A stretch of 64,000 nucleotides of DNA from CAWATZ01 sp963784995 (GCA_963784995.1 CAWATZ010000013.1:806001-870000); one strand, 5' to 3'; positions 43,984 to 52,831 are shown, counted from the first letter of the stretch. The notes: generated from the sequence alone by a model not told the origin. Numbers and translations: made by a program.

Positions 43984-44060
43984 CTAGCCCTGGCCGATGC
44001 TGCAGGCCAGGGTGCGGACGCTGCCATCGACGAACAGAGCGGGCATGCCGCTGGATTGCT
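43984..44060 (-). pseudogene. 3' fragment of a DUF1559 gene
   Basis: Read on the minus strand the segment gives QQSSGMPALFVDGSVRTLAC followed by SIGQG and a stop, the typical C-terminus of DUF1559 proteins (compare CQVALADGSVRMAAASIS in the intact gene at 32312). Upstream of residue Q the homology is lost. No start or body is present. Confidence 0.6.
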
Positions 44061-44136
44061 GCTGACTCCTTGCTTTTGCCGCCCCCTCGTTCCATACTGG
44101 GAGCCAGTATCCCCCTTCCCTTGTGGAGCCCGGCTC

Positions 44137-44703
44137 GTGTCCGACCATCCTGTCCTGGACGTGCGGCGCCTGGATGCGTACCGCCCCTATCTGCGGCTGA
44201 TCGCCCGGTTGCAGCTGAATCCGCGCCTGCGCGGCAAGCTCGACCCGTCCGACCTGGTCCAGCAAACCTACGTGCGGGCCCTGCAAGCGCTGGAGCAGTT
44301 TCGCGGTCAGTCCGACCCCGAGCTGGCCGCCTGGCTTCGGCAGATCCTGGCCCGCACCCTGGCCAACGCCGTCCGCGATCTGCACCGCGACAAGCGGGAC
44401 GTCAACCGCGAACACTCGCTGGAAGCGGCGGTCGAGCAATCGTCCGCCCGCCTGGAAGCCTGGCTCCGCGATGCTCAGTCCTCGCCGTCCCAGCAAGCCG
44501 AACGCAATGAGGCACTGCTGCGCCTGGCGGCCGCCCTGGAAGACTTGCCGGAGGCCCAGGGCGAGGCCGTCATCCTGCACCATCTGCACAACTGGACGCT
44601 CGACGCCATTGCCGAGCACCTCGGACGCACACCCGCAGCCGTCGCGGGCCTGATCAAGCGCGGCATGAAGCAGCTGCGCCAGCAATTGCAACAAACCGGC
44701 TGA
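44137..44703 (+). CDS. ECF-type RNA polymerase sigma factor
   Basis: 188 residues. Region 2 is visible in LRLIARLQLNPRLRGKLDPS, LVQQTYVRALQALEQFRGQ and LAAWLRQILARTLANAVRDL. Region 4 is LEDLPEAQGEAVILHHLHNW followed by TLDAIAEHLGRTPAAVAGLI, a helix-turn-helix. This is the planctomycete ECF type that accompanies Ser/Thr kinases. Start GTG 44137 has GGAG eight bases upstream and gives the expected N-terminus; an ATG at 44056 is also in frame. The kinase gene begins 79 bases downstream, so the two are likely one operon and the kinase may control the sigma factor. Confidence 0.92.
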   Translation: MSDHPVLDVRRLDAYRPYLRLIARLQLNPRLRGKLDPSDLVQQTYVRALQALEQFRGQSDPELAAWLRQILARTLANAVRDLHRDKRDVNREHSLEAAVEQSSARLEAWLRDAQSSPSQQAERNEALLRLAAALEDLPEAQGEAVILHHLHNWTLDAIAEHLGRTPAAVAGLIKRGMKQLRQQLQQTG

Positions 44704-44782
44704 TCGCGCGCCCAACTCAACCAATCGTGGTGTCCACTCCTGTAGGCGTATCTGGGTCCATTGGAAAGCGATTGGGTGTCCC

Positions 44783-46615
44783 ATGACGAAAAAACCGAGC
44801 GAATCCGCAGAGCGGGAAGAGCAGGTCAACGAGATCATCGCGGGCTATCTCCGTGCTGTCCAGGCCGGGCAGCCGCCCGACCGCGCCGAATTGCTGGCAC
44901 GGCATCCCGACCTGGCTCCGGAACTGGGGTCGTTCTTCGCGGACCAGGACGCAGTCCTGCCGGTCGCCGCTCCGTTACGAGCCGTAGCCGTCTCACCACC
45001 GGACCCGGATGCGACGGTGGGCCGTGATGAGACGGCCATTGCCCCCGTGCTGGGTACGGTGCGCTACGTCGGCGATTACGAACTCCTGGAGGAAATCGCC
45101 CGCGGCGGCATGGGCGTAGTGTACCGGGCCCGCCAGGTGAGCCTCAATCGCATGGTCGCCCTGAAGATGATCCTGGCCGGCCAGCTGGCGTCGAAGGCCG
45201 ACGTCAGCCGCTTTCACCACGAGGCCGAGGCGGCGGCCAATCTCGACCACCCCAACATCCTGCCCATCTACGAGGTCGGTGAGCACGAGGGCCAGCACTA
45301 CTTCAGCATGAAGCTGATCGAGGGCGGCAGTCTGCGGGACCTCATCCCGGAACTGGTGCAAGATCCGAAGGCCGCGGCCCGGCTCCTGGCGACGGTGGCC
45401 CGTGCCGTCCACCATGCGCACCAGCACGGCATCCTGCACCGCGACCTGAAGCCGTCCAACATCCTGCTCGGCGGCGGCCCCGAAACTCCCGTGGGTCAGA
45501 TGACGCCGTACGTGACCGACTTTGGCCTGGCCAAGCGCACGACGGAGGACAGTGGGCTGACCCAGTCCGGGGCCATCGTCGGCACACCCAGTTACATGCC
45601 GCCCGAGCAGGCCGCCGGCCGGAAAGGGCTGAGCGTGGCGGCGGACGTCTACGCCCTGGGGGCCATCCTCTACGAGTGCTTGACGGGCCGGCCCCCGTTC
45701 CAGGGCCCGACGCCGCTGGACACGATCTTGCAGGTGCTGAATGACGAGCCGGAGCCGCCCCACCGGTTGCATCCGGGGGCGGTGCGCGACCTGGAGACCA
45801 TTTGCCTGAAGTGCCTGGCGAAAGAACCGGAGCGACGCTACGCCAGCGCCGAGGCGTTGGCCCAGGACCTGGAGCGCTTCCTGGAGGGCGACCCTGTCAG
45901 CGCTCGCCCGCTGGGTGAGCGGGAGCTGGCCGTGCGCTGGGGCAGGAAGCGTCCCATCACGGCCGCGCTGACCATCCTGATGGTGATCGGGACGCTCCTT
46001 ATTCAGCTCCTTTACACCGCAATGGGTCTGACTGGAGGATTCGGTCCCCAGAGAAGATTCGATGACCAACTTGCCTTTGTGGGTCTTGCCTTTGCGGCCT
46101 GGTTGGCCGGGTTCCTGGCGACGATGGCGATCCTTGTCCGGCCGCGGCGCTGGGTTGTCCTTGGCGTGCTGCTGTATCTGCTCCTGACCCTCGGTTTGCC
46201 TTGCCTGGCGGTGAGCAATCGCACAGGCGCGGTCCGCCCCGGGGAATCCGAGGAATTGGTCCCTGGTGTCCCCTTCATTCTCTTTGTTCTGCTCGGGTTG
46301 GGCGTCGGCATCTTCCTGGCTGCCACGTATGGCGGCCTGAGCCGCTGGCTGGCCCGACGACTCCAGACCGACATGTTGACCTTCTTCTTCGGCGGGGTGC
46401 TTGGGGCGATCTGTCTGGTGTCGTTCTCCGCCTGCCTGATCCAAATCCCCGTGATGCTCTTCCTGGGGACGAGTGTTCCGAATGCGAATGGGGTCGGAGC
46501 GTTCCTGATTATCGGGGCCATTTATCTGGTCATGTTCCTCGTCAGCCTCGTTGGGTTCTGGTTGGGTGGGACGTTTGTCTCCCGCTACGTCCGACGCCGG
46601 CTGATGGCGCAGTAA
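44783..46615 (+). CDS. Serine/threonine protein kinase with six C-terminal membrane segments
   Basis: 610 residues. The N-terminal about 90 residues are a helical linker often seen in these kinases (EIIAGYLRAVQAGQPPDRAE). The kinase domain (about 98-365) is complete: glycine loop EIARGGMGVVYRAR, VALKMI lysine, catalytic HRDLKPSNILL, DFG in TDFGLAKR, GTPSYMPPEQ. After about 390, six hydrophobic segments follow (for example LTILMVIGTLLIQLLYTAMG, FILFVLLGLGVGIFLAATYG, FLIIGAIYLVMFLVSLVGFW), so the kinase is membrane-bound with its catalytic domain in the cytoplasm. The partner is the ECF sigma factor just upstream. The sensed signal is unknown. Confidence 0.93.
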   Translation: MTKKPSESAEREEQVNEIIAGYLRAVQAGQPPDRAELLARHPDLAPELGSFFADQDAVLPVAAPLRAVAVSPPDPDATVGRDETAIAPVLGTVRYVGDYELLEEIARGGMGVVYRARQVSLNRMVALKMILAGQLASKADVSRFHHEAEAAANLDHPNILPIYEVGEHEGQHYFSMKLIEGGSLRDLIPELVQDPKAAARLLATVARAVHHAHQHGILHRDLKPSNILLGGGPETPVGQMTPYVTDFGLAKRTTEDSGLTQSGAIVGTPSYMPPEQAAGRKGLSVAADVYALGAILYECLTGRPPFQGPTPLDTILQVLNDEPEPPHRLHPGAVRDLETICLKCLAKEPERRYASAEALAQDLERFLEGDPVSARPLGERELAVRWGRKRPITAALTILMVIGTLLIQLLYTAMGLTGGFGPQRRFDDQLAFVGLAFAAWLAGFLATMAILVRPRRWVVLGVLLYLLLTLGLPCLAVSNRTGAVRPGESEELVPGVPFILFVLLGLGVGIFLAATYGGLSRWLARRLQTDMLTFFFGGVLGAICLVSFSACLIQIPVMLFLGTSVPNANGVGAFLIIGAIYLVMFLVSLVGFWLGGTFVSRYVRRRLMAQ

Positions 46616-46795
46616 CCGAGAAGAGATCGACCTGCTGCCGGCCGAACTGAAGCAAAAGAGGGGTAATCCGTGAGGGCCCTCCTCGACGCTCTTCCTTGCC
46701 AGAGCGTTGTGTGTGTCGCGGCGCAATGCAACCCATTCAGCCCTTCCCCGCCCGCACTTCTCGTGATCTCTCCTGCTGATCTGGCAATCGTGTTC

Positions 46796-46824
46796 TTGAC
46801 ATTGGTAGACTGACCCGTTAGTGG
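46796..46824 (+). promoter_or_regulatory. Possible promoter of the oxidoreductase gene
   Basis: A perfect TTGACA at 46796-46801 lies 79 bases before the TTG start at 46880. The -10 region (about 46818-46824, TTAGTGG) is weak. The rest of the 264-bp gap 46616-46879 shows nothing. Confidence 0.35.
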
Positions 46825-46879
46825 TAGCAGAACATACCCTGTTTCCATTGGACACTCTTTACTTGCAGGAGATCCCCCC

Positions 46880-48181
46880 TTGACGCCACCCACCCCCCGG
46901 GAAAACCCACCCCATCGCCGTGATTTCCTGACCACCTCGGCCACCCTGGCCGGGGCCGGTCTGCTGCTGCCCGCCATGACACCCCTGGTCCACGCCGCCG
47001 GCTCCGACACCCTCAAGATTGGTCTAATCGGCTGCGGCAATCGCGGCACCGGAGCGGCGGTGCAGGCCCTTCATGCCGACTCCAACGTCAAGCTGGTCGC
47101 GATGGGCGACGCCTTCAAGGATCGGCTGGAGGGCAGCTTGCAGTTTCTGCGCAAGGACGAGGTCGCCAAGAAGGTCGATGTCAAGCCGGAGAACTGCTTC
47201 GTCGGCTTCGACGCCTACAAGCAGGTGATCGACAGTGGCGTTGACGTGGTGCTGCTGACTTCCCCGCCCCACTTCCGGGTGGCTCACGTGAAGTACGCGG
47301 TCGAGAAGGGCAAGCATATCTTCTGCGAGAAGCCGGTCGCCGTCGATGCCCCCGGGGTCCGCAGCGTCCTGGAGTCCTGCCGCGAGGCGAAGAAGAAGAA
47401 CCTGGCGGTGGTGTCCGGCCTTTGCTACCGCTACGAGCGCTCCAAGATCGAGACGATGAAGCGCGTCCACGAGGGCGCGGTGGGCGACATCGTGGCCCTG
47501 CACTGCTGTTACAATACCCACGGACTGTGGATGAAGGCCCGGGAGCCGAAATGGTCTGACATGGAATGGCAGATGCGCAACTGGTTATACTTCACCTGGC
47601 TGTCAGGCGACCACATCGTCGAGCAAGCCATCCACAGCCTGGACAAGATGATCTGGGCCATGAAGGACGTGCCCCCGGCCAAGGCGACTGGCCTGGGCGG
47701 CCGGCAGGCCCGCATCAGCGAGGATTACGGGCACATTTTTGATCATCATGCGGTCACGTATGAATGGCCCAGCGGCATCAAGCTGTTCCACACCTGCCGG
47801 CAACAGGACGGCACCATCAAGGACGTCAATGACTACGTCATGGGAACGCAGGGCACCGCCAACGTCATGAAGCACCTCATCACCGATAGGGCCGGCAAGG
47901 TCGCCTGGAAGCACCCCAAGGATGCCGACGACGAGATGTACCAGAACGAACACAACGAGCTGTTCGCCAGCATCCGCAAGGGCCAGCCGCTCAACGACGG
48001 CGAGCGGATGTGCCAGAGCACCCTGCTGGCGATCATGGGCCGGATGGCTACCTACACCGGCCAGCTGATCACCTGGGAGATGGCCCTGAACTCCAGGGAA
48101 GACCTGAGCCCGCCCAGGTATGAATTTGGCCCGCTGCCGGTGCCGCCCGTGGCCCGGCCGGGGGTGACCAAGTTTGTGTAA
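46880..48181 (+). CDS. Gfo/Idh/MocA-family oxidoreductase with Tat signal
   Basis: 433 residues from a TTG start with GGAG nine bases upstream. The twin-arginine signal HRRDFLTTSATLAGAGLLLP points to export, common for planctomycete members. The NAD(P)-binding Rossmann fold begins LKIGLIGCGNRGTGAAVQAL; the conserved EKP motif is in GKHIFCEKPVAVDAPG (about 150-165). The C-terminal half has HIVEQAIHSLDKMIWAM and a Trp/His-rich substrate region. Family members oxidise or epimerise sugars and inositols; substrate unknown. It is flanked by a palindrome and by the unrelated kinase gene, so no operon context helps. Confidence 0.92.
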   Translation: MTPPTPRENPPHRRDFLTTSATLAGAGLLLPAMTPLVHAAGSDTLKIGLIGCGNRGTGAAVQALHADSNVKLVAMGDAFKDRLEGSLQFLRKDEVAKKVDVKPENCFVGFDAYKQVIDSGVDVVLLTSPPHFRVAHVKYAVEKGKHIFCEKPVAVDAPGVRSVLESCREAKKKNLAVVSGLCYRYERSKIETMKRVHEGAVGDIVALHCCYNTHGLWMKAREPKWSDMEWQMRNWLYFTWLSGDHIVEQAIHSLDKMIWAMKDVPPAKATGLGGRQARISEDYGHIFDHHAVTYEWPSGIKLFHTCRQQDGTIKDVNDYVMGTQGTANVMKHLITDRAGKVAWKHPKDADDEMYQNEHNELFASIRKGQPLNDGERMCQSTLLAIMGRMATYTGQLITWEMALNSREDLSPPRYEFGPLPVPPVARPGVTKFV

Positions 48182-48195
48182 GGGTCCGTTCCGCC

Positions 48196-48246
48196 AGCCG
48201 CTTGCGGCTTAGCGTGACCGCCAGTCGCGCTAAGCCGCAAGCGGCT
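48196..48246. repeat. Family B palindrome, 19-bp stem
   Basis: Arms 48196-48214 and 48228-48246 carry the family B core AGCCGCTTGCGGCTTAGCG; 13-base spacer. Confidence 0.93.
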
Positions 48247-48278
48247 TCCTGGACGGACGAAGCGGAGGGTGTGATCCG

Positions 48279-49373
48279 ATGATTCGATTTGTCTGTCCCA
48301 AGTGCAAGGAGACCCAATCACGCCCCGACGAGAGCGCGGGCTCGGTGGTGACCTGCGATTGTGGCCAGAAGATCCGCGTCCCCGCTCTCAGTACGGCCCC
48401 ATCCGCTCCCGCCAGGAAACCCGCCAAGGAGAGCGAGGAGCTGGACGAACTGGACGAGGTCGATGATCTCGAAGAGGCCGATGAGCCGCCTTCTTCCTCC
48501 CGCTCTTCCCGCCGGTCCTCGCGCCGAGACGAAGAGGAAGAGGAGGACGACCAGGAAGGACCCTCCCGCTCGCGCCGCAGTGACAACGGCAAGTCCAAAC
48601 GACGCGGCAAGCGCAAGGGCCGCAAAGCCGCCGATGACGAGCTGCCGCCCGAGGCGGACGAGCTGGGTGAGCTGCGCACCATCCACGAAGTGAGCAAGGT
48701 TGGGCCAATCTGCGGGGTCGTCTTTTGCGGCCTGGTGGTCCTGTTTGGCCTGCTGACGTTTCCCTTCTGCATCACGGAACGGTCGATCGCCCCCCTGCTT
48801 TTGGGTCTGCCCTTGATCGCCCTTGGGGCGGGGGGCGTTTTGTGGGCTTCCTGGAGCCTGGGGCTGAGGGTCTACCTGTTCGAGGGCGGATTGGTCCGCG
48901 CCCACCGCAAGAATTTCCTTGTCGTCCCCTGGGACGACGTTGAGTTTGTCTGGCAGAGCATCACGGAGCATTACTACAACGGCGCCTACACCGGCACCAC
49001 CTATCACTATTCGCTGCAGCTTTACGACGGCGCGTACGTCAAGCTGGGCAACAACCTGAAAGGCATCAAGGACCTGGGCGAGGAGGTCATGCACCAGACC
49101 AGCCAGGCGCTGCATCCCAAACTGATGACGCGGTACAACAAGGGCAAGGTCGTCGATTTCGGCAAGCTGGGCATCAGCAAGGACGGACTGCACTATGGCG
49201 ATTCCTTCCTGAAATGGAAGGAGATTGATGCCGTCAAGATCCAGCAGGGGGCCATCTCGGTCAGCAAGCGGGGCAAGTGGTTCAACTGGTGCAACATCGC
49301 CGCGTCCCAGGTGCCGAACCTGTGGGTGTTCCTGTCCATGGTCGATGAGGTCAAGGGACTGAATCGCCGCTAA
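48279..49373 (+). CDS. Zinc-ribbon membrane protein, paralogue 1
   Basis: 364 residues. An N-terminal zinc ribbon (IRFVCPKCKE ... VTCDCGQKIRVP), a long acidic/Ser-rich linker (about 45-125), two hydrophobic segments (ICGVVFCGLVVLFGLLTFPF, LLGLPLIALGAGGVLWASWS), then a C-terminal domain of two PH-like repeats (YLFEGGLVRAHRKNFLVVPW followed by DDVEFVWQSITEH, and GISKDGLHYGDSFLKWKEID followed by AVKI). The C-terminal part resembles what I recall as DUF6585. Its neighbour at 49510 has the same architecture. Function unknown; a membrane-associated, possibly lipid- or peptide-binding role is inference. Confidence 0.78.
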   Translation: MIRFVCPKCKETQSRPDESAGSVVTCDCGQKIRVPALSTAPSAPARKPAKESEELDELDEVDDLEEADEPPSSSRSSRRSSRRDEEEEEDDQEGPSRSRRSDNGKSKRRGKRKGRKAADDELPPEADELGELRTIHEVSKVGPICGVVFCGLVVLFGLLTFPFCITERSIAPLLLGLPLIALGAGGVLWASWSLGLRVYLFEGGLVRAHRKNFLVVPWDDVEFVWQSITEHYYNGAYTGTTYHYSLQLYDGAYVKLGNNLKGIKDLGEEVMHQTSQALHPKLMTRYNKGKVVDFGKLGISKDGLHYGDSFLKWKEIDAVKIQQGAISVSKRGKWFNWCNIAASQVPNLWVFLSMVDEVKGLNRR

Positions 49374-49385
49374 GGCGAGCAGGCC

Positions 49386-49447
49386 CAAAGTAGCCATCAC
49401 GCTCCGCGTGATGCGGGCTCATCACGCGGAGCGTGATGGCTACTTTG
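49386..49447. repeat. Family D palindrome, second copy
   Basis: Arms 49386-49413 and 49420-49447 differ from the 28306 copy by one loop base. GGCGAGC precedes it directly after the TAA stop, echoing the GGCGAGC end of the nested element at 28281. It separates two tandem paralogues. Confidence 0.94.
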
Positions 49448-49509
49448 GCCCCGGGACGTGGGACCTCGCCCGGGCAAGCACGAAGAGACGAGGAACCGGA
49501 GAGGCTGCA

Positions 49510-50559
49510 ATGTTGCGTTTTTCCTGCTCCCACTGTAAGCAAACCATCCTTCGACCCCAGGAAGATGCAGGGAAACAGCTGAGCTGTCCGCGCTGTCACA
49601 AAAAGGTCCAGGTCCCGGCAGGGCCGCGCTCGGAAGAGGAGGAACCCCTCCGCGTCCTCGACGACGAGGAGCCCGAGCAAGACGAGGAACCTGCCGAGGA
49701 GGGACCGCCGGACGAACTGCTGCGGCTGCTGCCCGATTTCAACGCCCGGCTCGACGAGCTGCACGTCGATTTCGCCGAGAAGCCCGACGACGACCTGTTC
49801 TTCGGCGAGGACGAGCAAGAGGAACTCCCCGAGCGCAGGGTCAAGGAGCTGGGGAAAAAGCAGCGCACCTACCGGCCCGAATCGGGAGGCTCCGTCCTGC
49901 TGCTGGTGCTGTCGGGGCTTTTCTTCGTGGGCATCGCCGTTTTCCTTGGCCTGGCCATTGCCTTCCGGGCGCCGATCTTGCTGCTCGGGGCCCTGGCCGC
50001 GGCCTTGACCGGGGGCTTGCTTTTCTGGAAGGGCTGGAGCCTGCTCAGCTTTCGCATCAGCGTCTACCAGGGCGGCTGGGTCCACAGCCGCTTCGGCCGC
50101 AAACGCCTGCTGGCCTGGCGGGACGCCAACAGCGTCCGCCAGGAAACCATCGTCTACTACGTCAATGGGGTGTACAGCAGCACCACCCACGTCACCACCG
50201 TGCTGCTTCGCGACGGCACCCGGCTGATCTGCGACAACACCATTTACGACGTCCGCAAGCTGGGCGAGAGCCTGTTCTGGGAGATCAATCGGGCGAACTT
50301 CCCCCGGGCCTATCACGCCCTGGAGGCGGGGTACAAGGTCTACTTCGCGGACCTGGCGGTCAGCAGCAAGGGCATCCACCTCGAAGGCAAGCTGCTGCGC
50401 TGGGAGGATTACGACACGGTGGCCATTTATTCGGGAATCGTCTACGTCCGCAAGCTGCGCAAGCGCCGCCCCTGGGGCAAGGCCCCGGTCCCGCAAATCC
50501 CCAACGTCCTGGTTTTCCTGGCGCTGGTCGAGACGGCCCGGAAAATGGCCAAACGGTGA
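49510..50559 (+). CDS. Zinc-ribbon membrane protein, paralogue 2
   Basis: 349 residues with the same plan as the preceding gene: zinc ribbon (RFSCSHCKQT ... LSCPRCHKKVQVP), acidic linker (EEEPLRVLDDEEPEQDEEPA), two TM segments (VLLLVLSGLFFVGIAVFLGL, ILLLGALAAALTGGLLFWKG) and paired PH-like blocks (SVYQGGWVHSRFGRKRLLAW, AVSSKGIHLEGKLLRWEDYD). Start ATG 49510 is fixed by the zinc ribbon. Likely a tandem duplication, later split by a mobile palindrome. Function unknown. Confidence 0.78.
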   Translation: MLRFSCSHCKQTILRPQEDAGKQLSCPRCHKKVQVPAGPRSEEEEPLRVLDDEEPEQDEEPAEEGPPDELLRLLPDFNARLDELHVDFAEKPDDDLFFGEDEQEELPERRVKELGKKQRTYRPESGGSVLLLVLSGLFFVGIAVFLGLAIAFRAPILLLGALAAALTGGLLFWKGWSLLSFRISVYQGGWVHSRFGRKRLLAWRDANSVRQETIVYYVNGVYSSTTHVTTVLLRDGTRLICDNTIYDVRKLGESLFWEINRANFPRAYHALEAGYKVYFADLAVSSKGIHLEGKLLRWEDYDTVAIYSGIVYVRKLRKRRPWGKAPVPQIPNVLVFLALVETARKMAKR

Positions 50560-50564
50560 CTCTC

Positions 50565-50639
50565 CCGGCGAGCGGCGCGGCGTCAGCCCGCCGGTAGGGG
50601 CTCCCAGTACCGGCGGGCTGACGCCGCGCCGCTCGCCGG
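50565..50639. repeat. Family C palindrome, perfect 32-bp stem
   Basis: Arms 50565-50596 and 50608-50639, 11-base loop, same core as 30619 and 1325. Confidence 0.95.
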
Positions 50640-50700
50640 CCGGAACGGCGCACCTGTGCCCCTGCTGGCCAGGCCGCCGCCCGGTCTGGATAATGGCCGG

Positions 50701-51615
50701 ATGAGCACACCGCTGACGATCAACGACGTTCCCATTGAAGACACGTTCGCCGAGGCGTTTCCGATGACGGCCTGCCGGGTGGTGGTGACCGCGGAGACGC
50801 CCGGCTGGGCCCGGACCAGTGGCCAGACCGCCACCGGCTACGCCGCCTCGGTGATCGGCTGCGACGCCGAGGCCGGCATCGAACAGGAACTGTCGCCGGA
50901 GCAGACTCCCGACGGCCGGCCGGGCCTGAGCTTGCTGTTTTTCGCATTCAGCCGGGACGCCCTGCAGAAGGCGGTGATCAACCGCGTCGGCCAGTGCATC
51001 CTGACCTGTCCGACCACCGCCTGCTACAACGGCCTGCCCCTGGTCAAGGACAAGACCATCAAGATCGGCGGCAACCTGCGGTTCTTCGGCGACGGCTGGC
51101 AGTTCAGCAAGAAGCTGGAAGGCAGGCGTTACTGGCGTCTGCCGGTGATGGACGGCGAGTTCCTCTGCGAGGACGTCTTCGGCACGATCAAGGGCGTGGC
51201 CGGCGGCAACTTCCTGATCGTGGGGCGAAGCCAGGCCGAGGCCCTGGGCGCGGCCGAGGCCGCCGTGACCGCGATCCGCCGGCTTCCCGGCGTGATCCTG
51301 CCGTTCCCCGGCGGCATTGTCCGCAGCGGCAGCAAGGTCGGCAGCAAGTACAAGAAGCTGCGGGCCAGCACCAACGATGCCTATTGCCCGACGCTGCGCG
51401 GCGCGGTGAAGAGCGTCTTGCCCGCCGAGGCCGGGGCGGTGTACGAGATCGTGATCGATGGGGTGGAACTGGCCGCGGTGGAAGAGGCTACCCGGGTAGG
51501 AGTTCGAGCGGCCTGCAGGCCCGGGGTGCTGCGGATCAGCGCCGGGAACTACGGGGGTAAGCTGGGGCCGTTTCACTTGCACCTGCAGCGTTTGCTCGGG
51601 GCTGTTGTGCCTTGA
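50701..51615 (+). CDS. ftr: Formylmethanofuran:tetrahydromethanopterin formyltransferase
   Basis: 304 residues, full length for the family. Ftr (FhcD) moves a formyl group between methanofuran and tetrahydromethanopterin in C1 oxidation or methanogenesis. The match is strong along the whole chain: INDVPIEDTFAEAFPMTACR, DAEAGIEQELSPEQTPDGRP, RVGQCILTCPTTACYNGLPL, LRFFGDGWQFSKKLEGRRYW, IKGVAGGNFLIVGRSQAEAL, PGVILPFPGGIVRSGSKVGS, RASTNDAYCPTLRGAVKSVL and a C-terminal ISAGNYGGKLGPFHLHL. H4MPT-linked C1 genes are known in planctomycetes. No other C1 gene lies in this window, so ftr is solitary here. ATG 50701 lacks a strong RBS. Confidence 0.95.
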   Translation: MSTPLTINDVPIEDTFAEAFPMTACRVVVTAETPGWARTSGQTATGYAASVIGCDAEAGIEQELSPEQTPDGRPGLSLLFFAFSRDALQKAVINRVGQCILTCPTTACYNGLPLVKDKTIKIGGNLRFFGDGWQFSKKLEGRRYWRLPVMDGEFLCEDVFGTIKGVAGGNFLIVGRSQAEALGAAEAAVTAIRRLPGVILPFPGGIVRSGSKVGSKYKKLRASTNDAYCPTLRGAVKSVLPAEAGAVYEIVIDGVELAAVEEATRVGVRAACRPGVLRISAGNYGGKLGPFHLHLQRLLGAVVP

Positions 51616-51616
51616 A

Positions 51617-51671
51617 GGAGCCGCGGGCTTTCGCCTGCGCCAGGTTCACGCCAGCGAAAGCCCGCGGCTCC
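51617..51671. repeat. Palindrome, perfect 18-bp stem
   Basis: Arms 51617-51634 (GGAGCCGCGGGCTTTCGC) and 51654-51671, between the convergent ftr and thioredoxin-like genes. No T-tract. Confidence 0.92.
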
Positions 51672-51685
51672 AGACAAACAGCTGC

Positions 51686-52831
51686 TCACCTCGTCGCCAC
51701 TTCCACTGGCCTGGTGGAGATCTTCTCGTTCAAGATCCTCTCGAACACGATCTGGTAGACCTTGCCCAGCGGCGTCATGGGCGCAATGGCCAGCAGCAGA
51801 TGCACCTTGCCCTGGTTGCCCTGGACCAGGGGCTGCTGCTGAACAAAGACCCGATCCAGCATCTGGCCCTGCGTGCTGTCCAGGTAGGGGATCTGGGACG
51901 CCGGCCGCCACACTCGATGCTCGCGCTGCAGCCGATCGAGGTGGGCCTTGCGGAAGAAGAGCTGCTCCTCCGCGGGCGTGGCCGCTTCCAGCTGGGCCAG
52001 CTGGTAGGTTTCGCTGGCCCAGCTGGCCTCGCGCAGGAAGGTGTCGGCGTCCACGGGCCCGGCCACGGCATGCAGGACCAGGCCGGCGGGCGTGCAGAAA
52101 TAGGAGGCGACGTTGCCGCCCTGCTTCTGGCCGCCGTTGAGCTTGAAGGTCGCCACTTTCTGGAAGGCCGACACGAAATGCCGATTGAGGTACTGGCCGA
52201 CTTGCGGATTGGTCAGAGCGTTCACACGGAGCGCTTCGGCATTGTTTCAGGTAAAGCCGGCTTCCTCGAAGTTCCCGGACACGTGCAGCAGGAACGTGAG
52301 CTTGCGCTCCGCCGTGGCGAGCCGGGCCGCTTCCAGGGGATTGCGGACGAACTGCACCGTGGTGCCGAAGCTTTCGCGCTCGGCCGGCCGTTCCAGTGCC
52401 GGTTCAGGCTTGCACGTGTTGCCGGCGCAGGCCGGTCCGGTGGGCCAGTTCGTTTCTTCGGGGGTTGGCTGGACCGTCACCGCGACCACGCGGGCTTCCG
52501 GACGGGCCGGCCACAGGTTCACCGCGAGCAGAAGCAGGCCGCAAGCACCCGCCGCGATCAGCCCCCAGCGGAGCAGCGGCCGGGGCTTTCGAGCCGGCTG
52601 CTCTCGTGGCCGCGGCTGCCGAGACCGGGACTTGCTCTTCTTCTTCGCCTTGGTTTCTGGTTCCACCGGGTCCCATGGCAGCCACATCGGTTCCGAGGAA
52701 TCCTTCGGCTCCTCGCGGCCAGTTGGGGAAGGCGCTGCGGACTCGGACGCCGTTTCGTCGGTGATCTCGACAACGCGGTAGCCCATGGGCGACCAGGGGC
52801 CCTGAAACTCGACCGGACACGGCACGTGCAT
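51686..52831 (-). CDS. Membrane-anchored thioredoxin-like protein, second candidate selenoprotein
   Basis: 381 residues if the in-frame TGA at 52247-52249 is read as Sec (U195). Order: short N-terminus, acidic and basic low-complexity linkers (KAKKKSKSRSRQPRPREQPA), one TM segment (WGLIAAGACGLLLLAVNLWP), then a thioredoxin-like domain (LTFLLHVSGNFEEAGFT-U-NNAEALRVNALTNPQVGQYL) followed by FVSAFQKVATFKLNGG and VASYFCTPAGLVLHAVAGPV. Homology and codon sense run through the UGA without frame change, and a Cys or Sec is expected at the redox position. A downstream hairpin fits the bacterial SECIS pattern moderately. Start: a near-perfect AAGGAGGT six bases before the ATG. A point nonsense mutation is the alternative. 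Confidence 0.72.
52217..52235 (-). promoter_or_regulatory. Candidate bacterial SECIS hairpin for UGA 52247-52249
   Basis: On the coding strand AGCGCTC pairs with GAACGCT (six pairs, one C-A mismatch) around loop CGUGU. The loop starts 18 nt after the UGA, inside the 16-37 nt window, with a G in its first two positions. The stem is weaker than in the other candidate. Confidence 0.4.
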
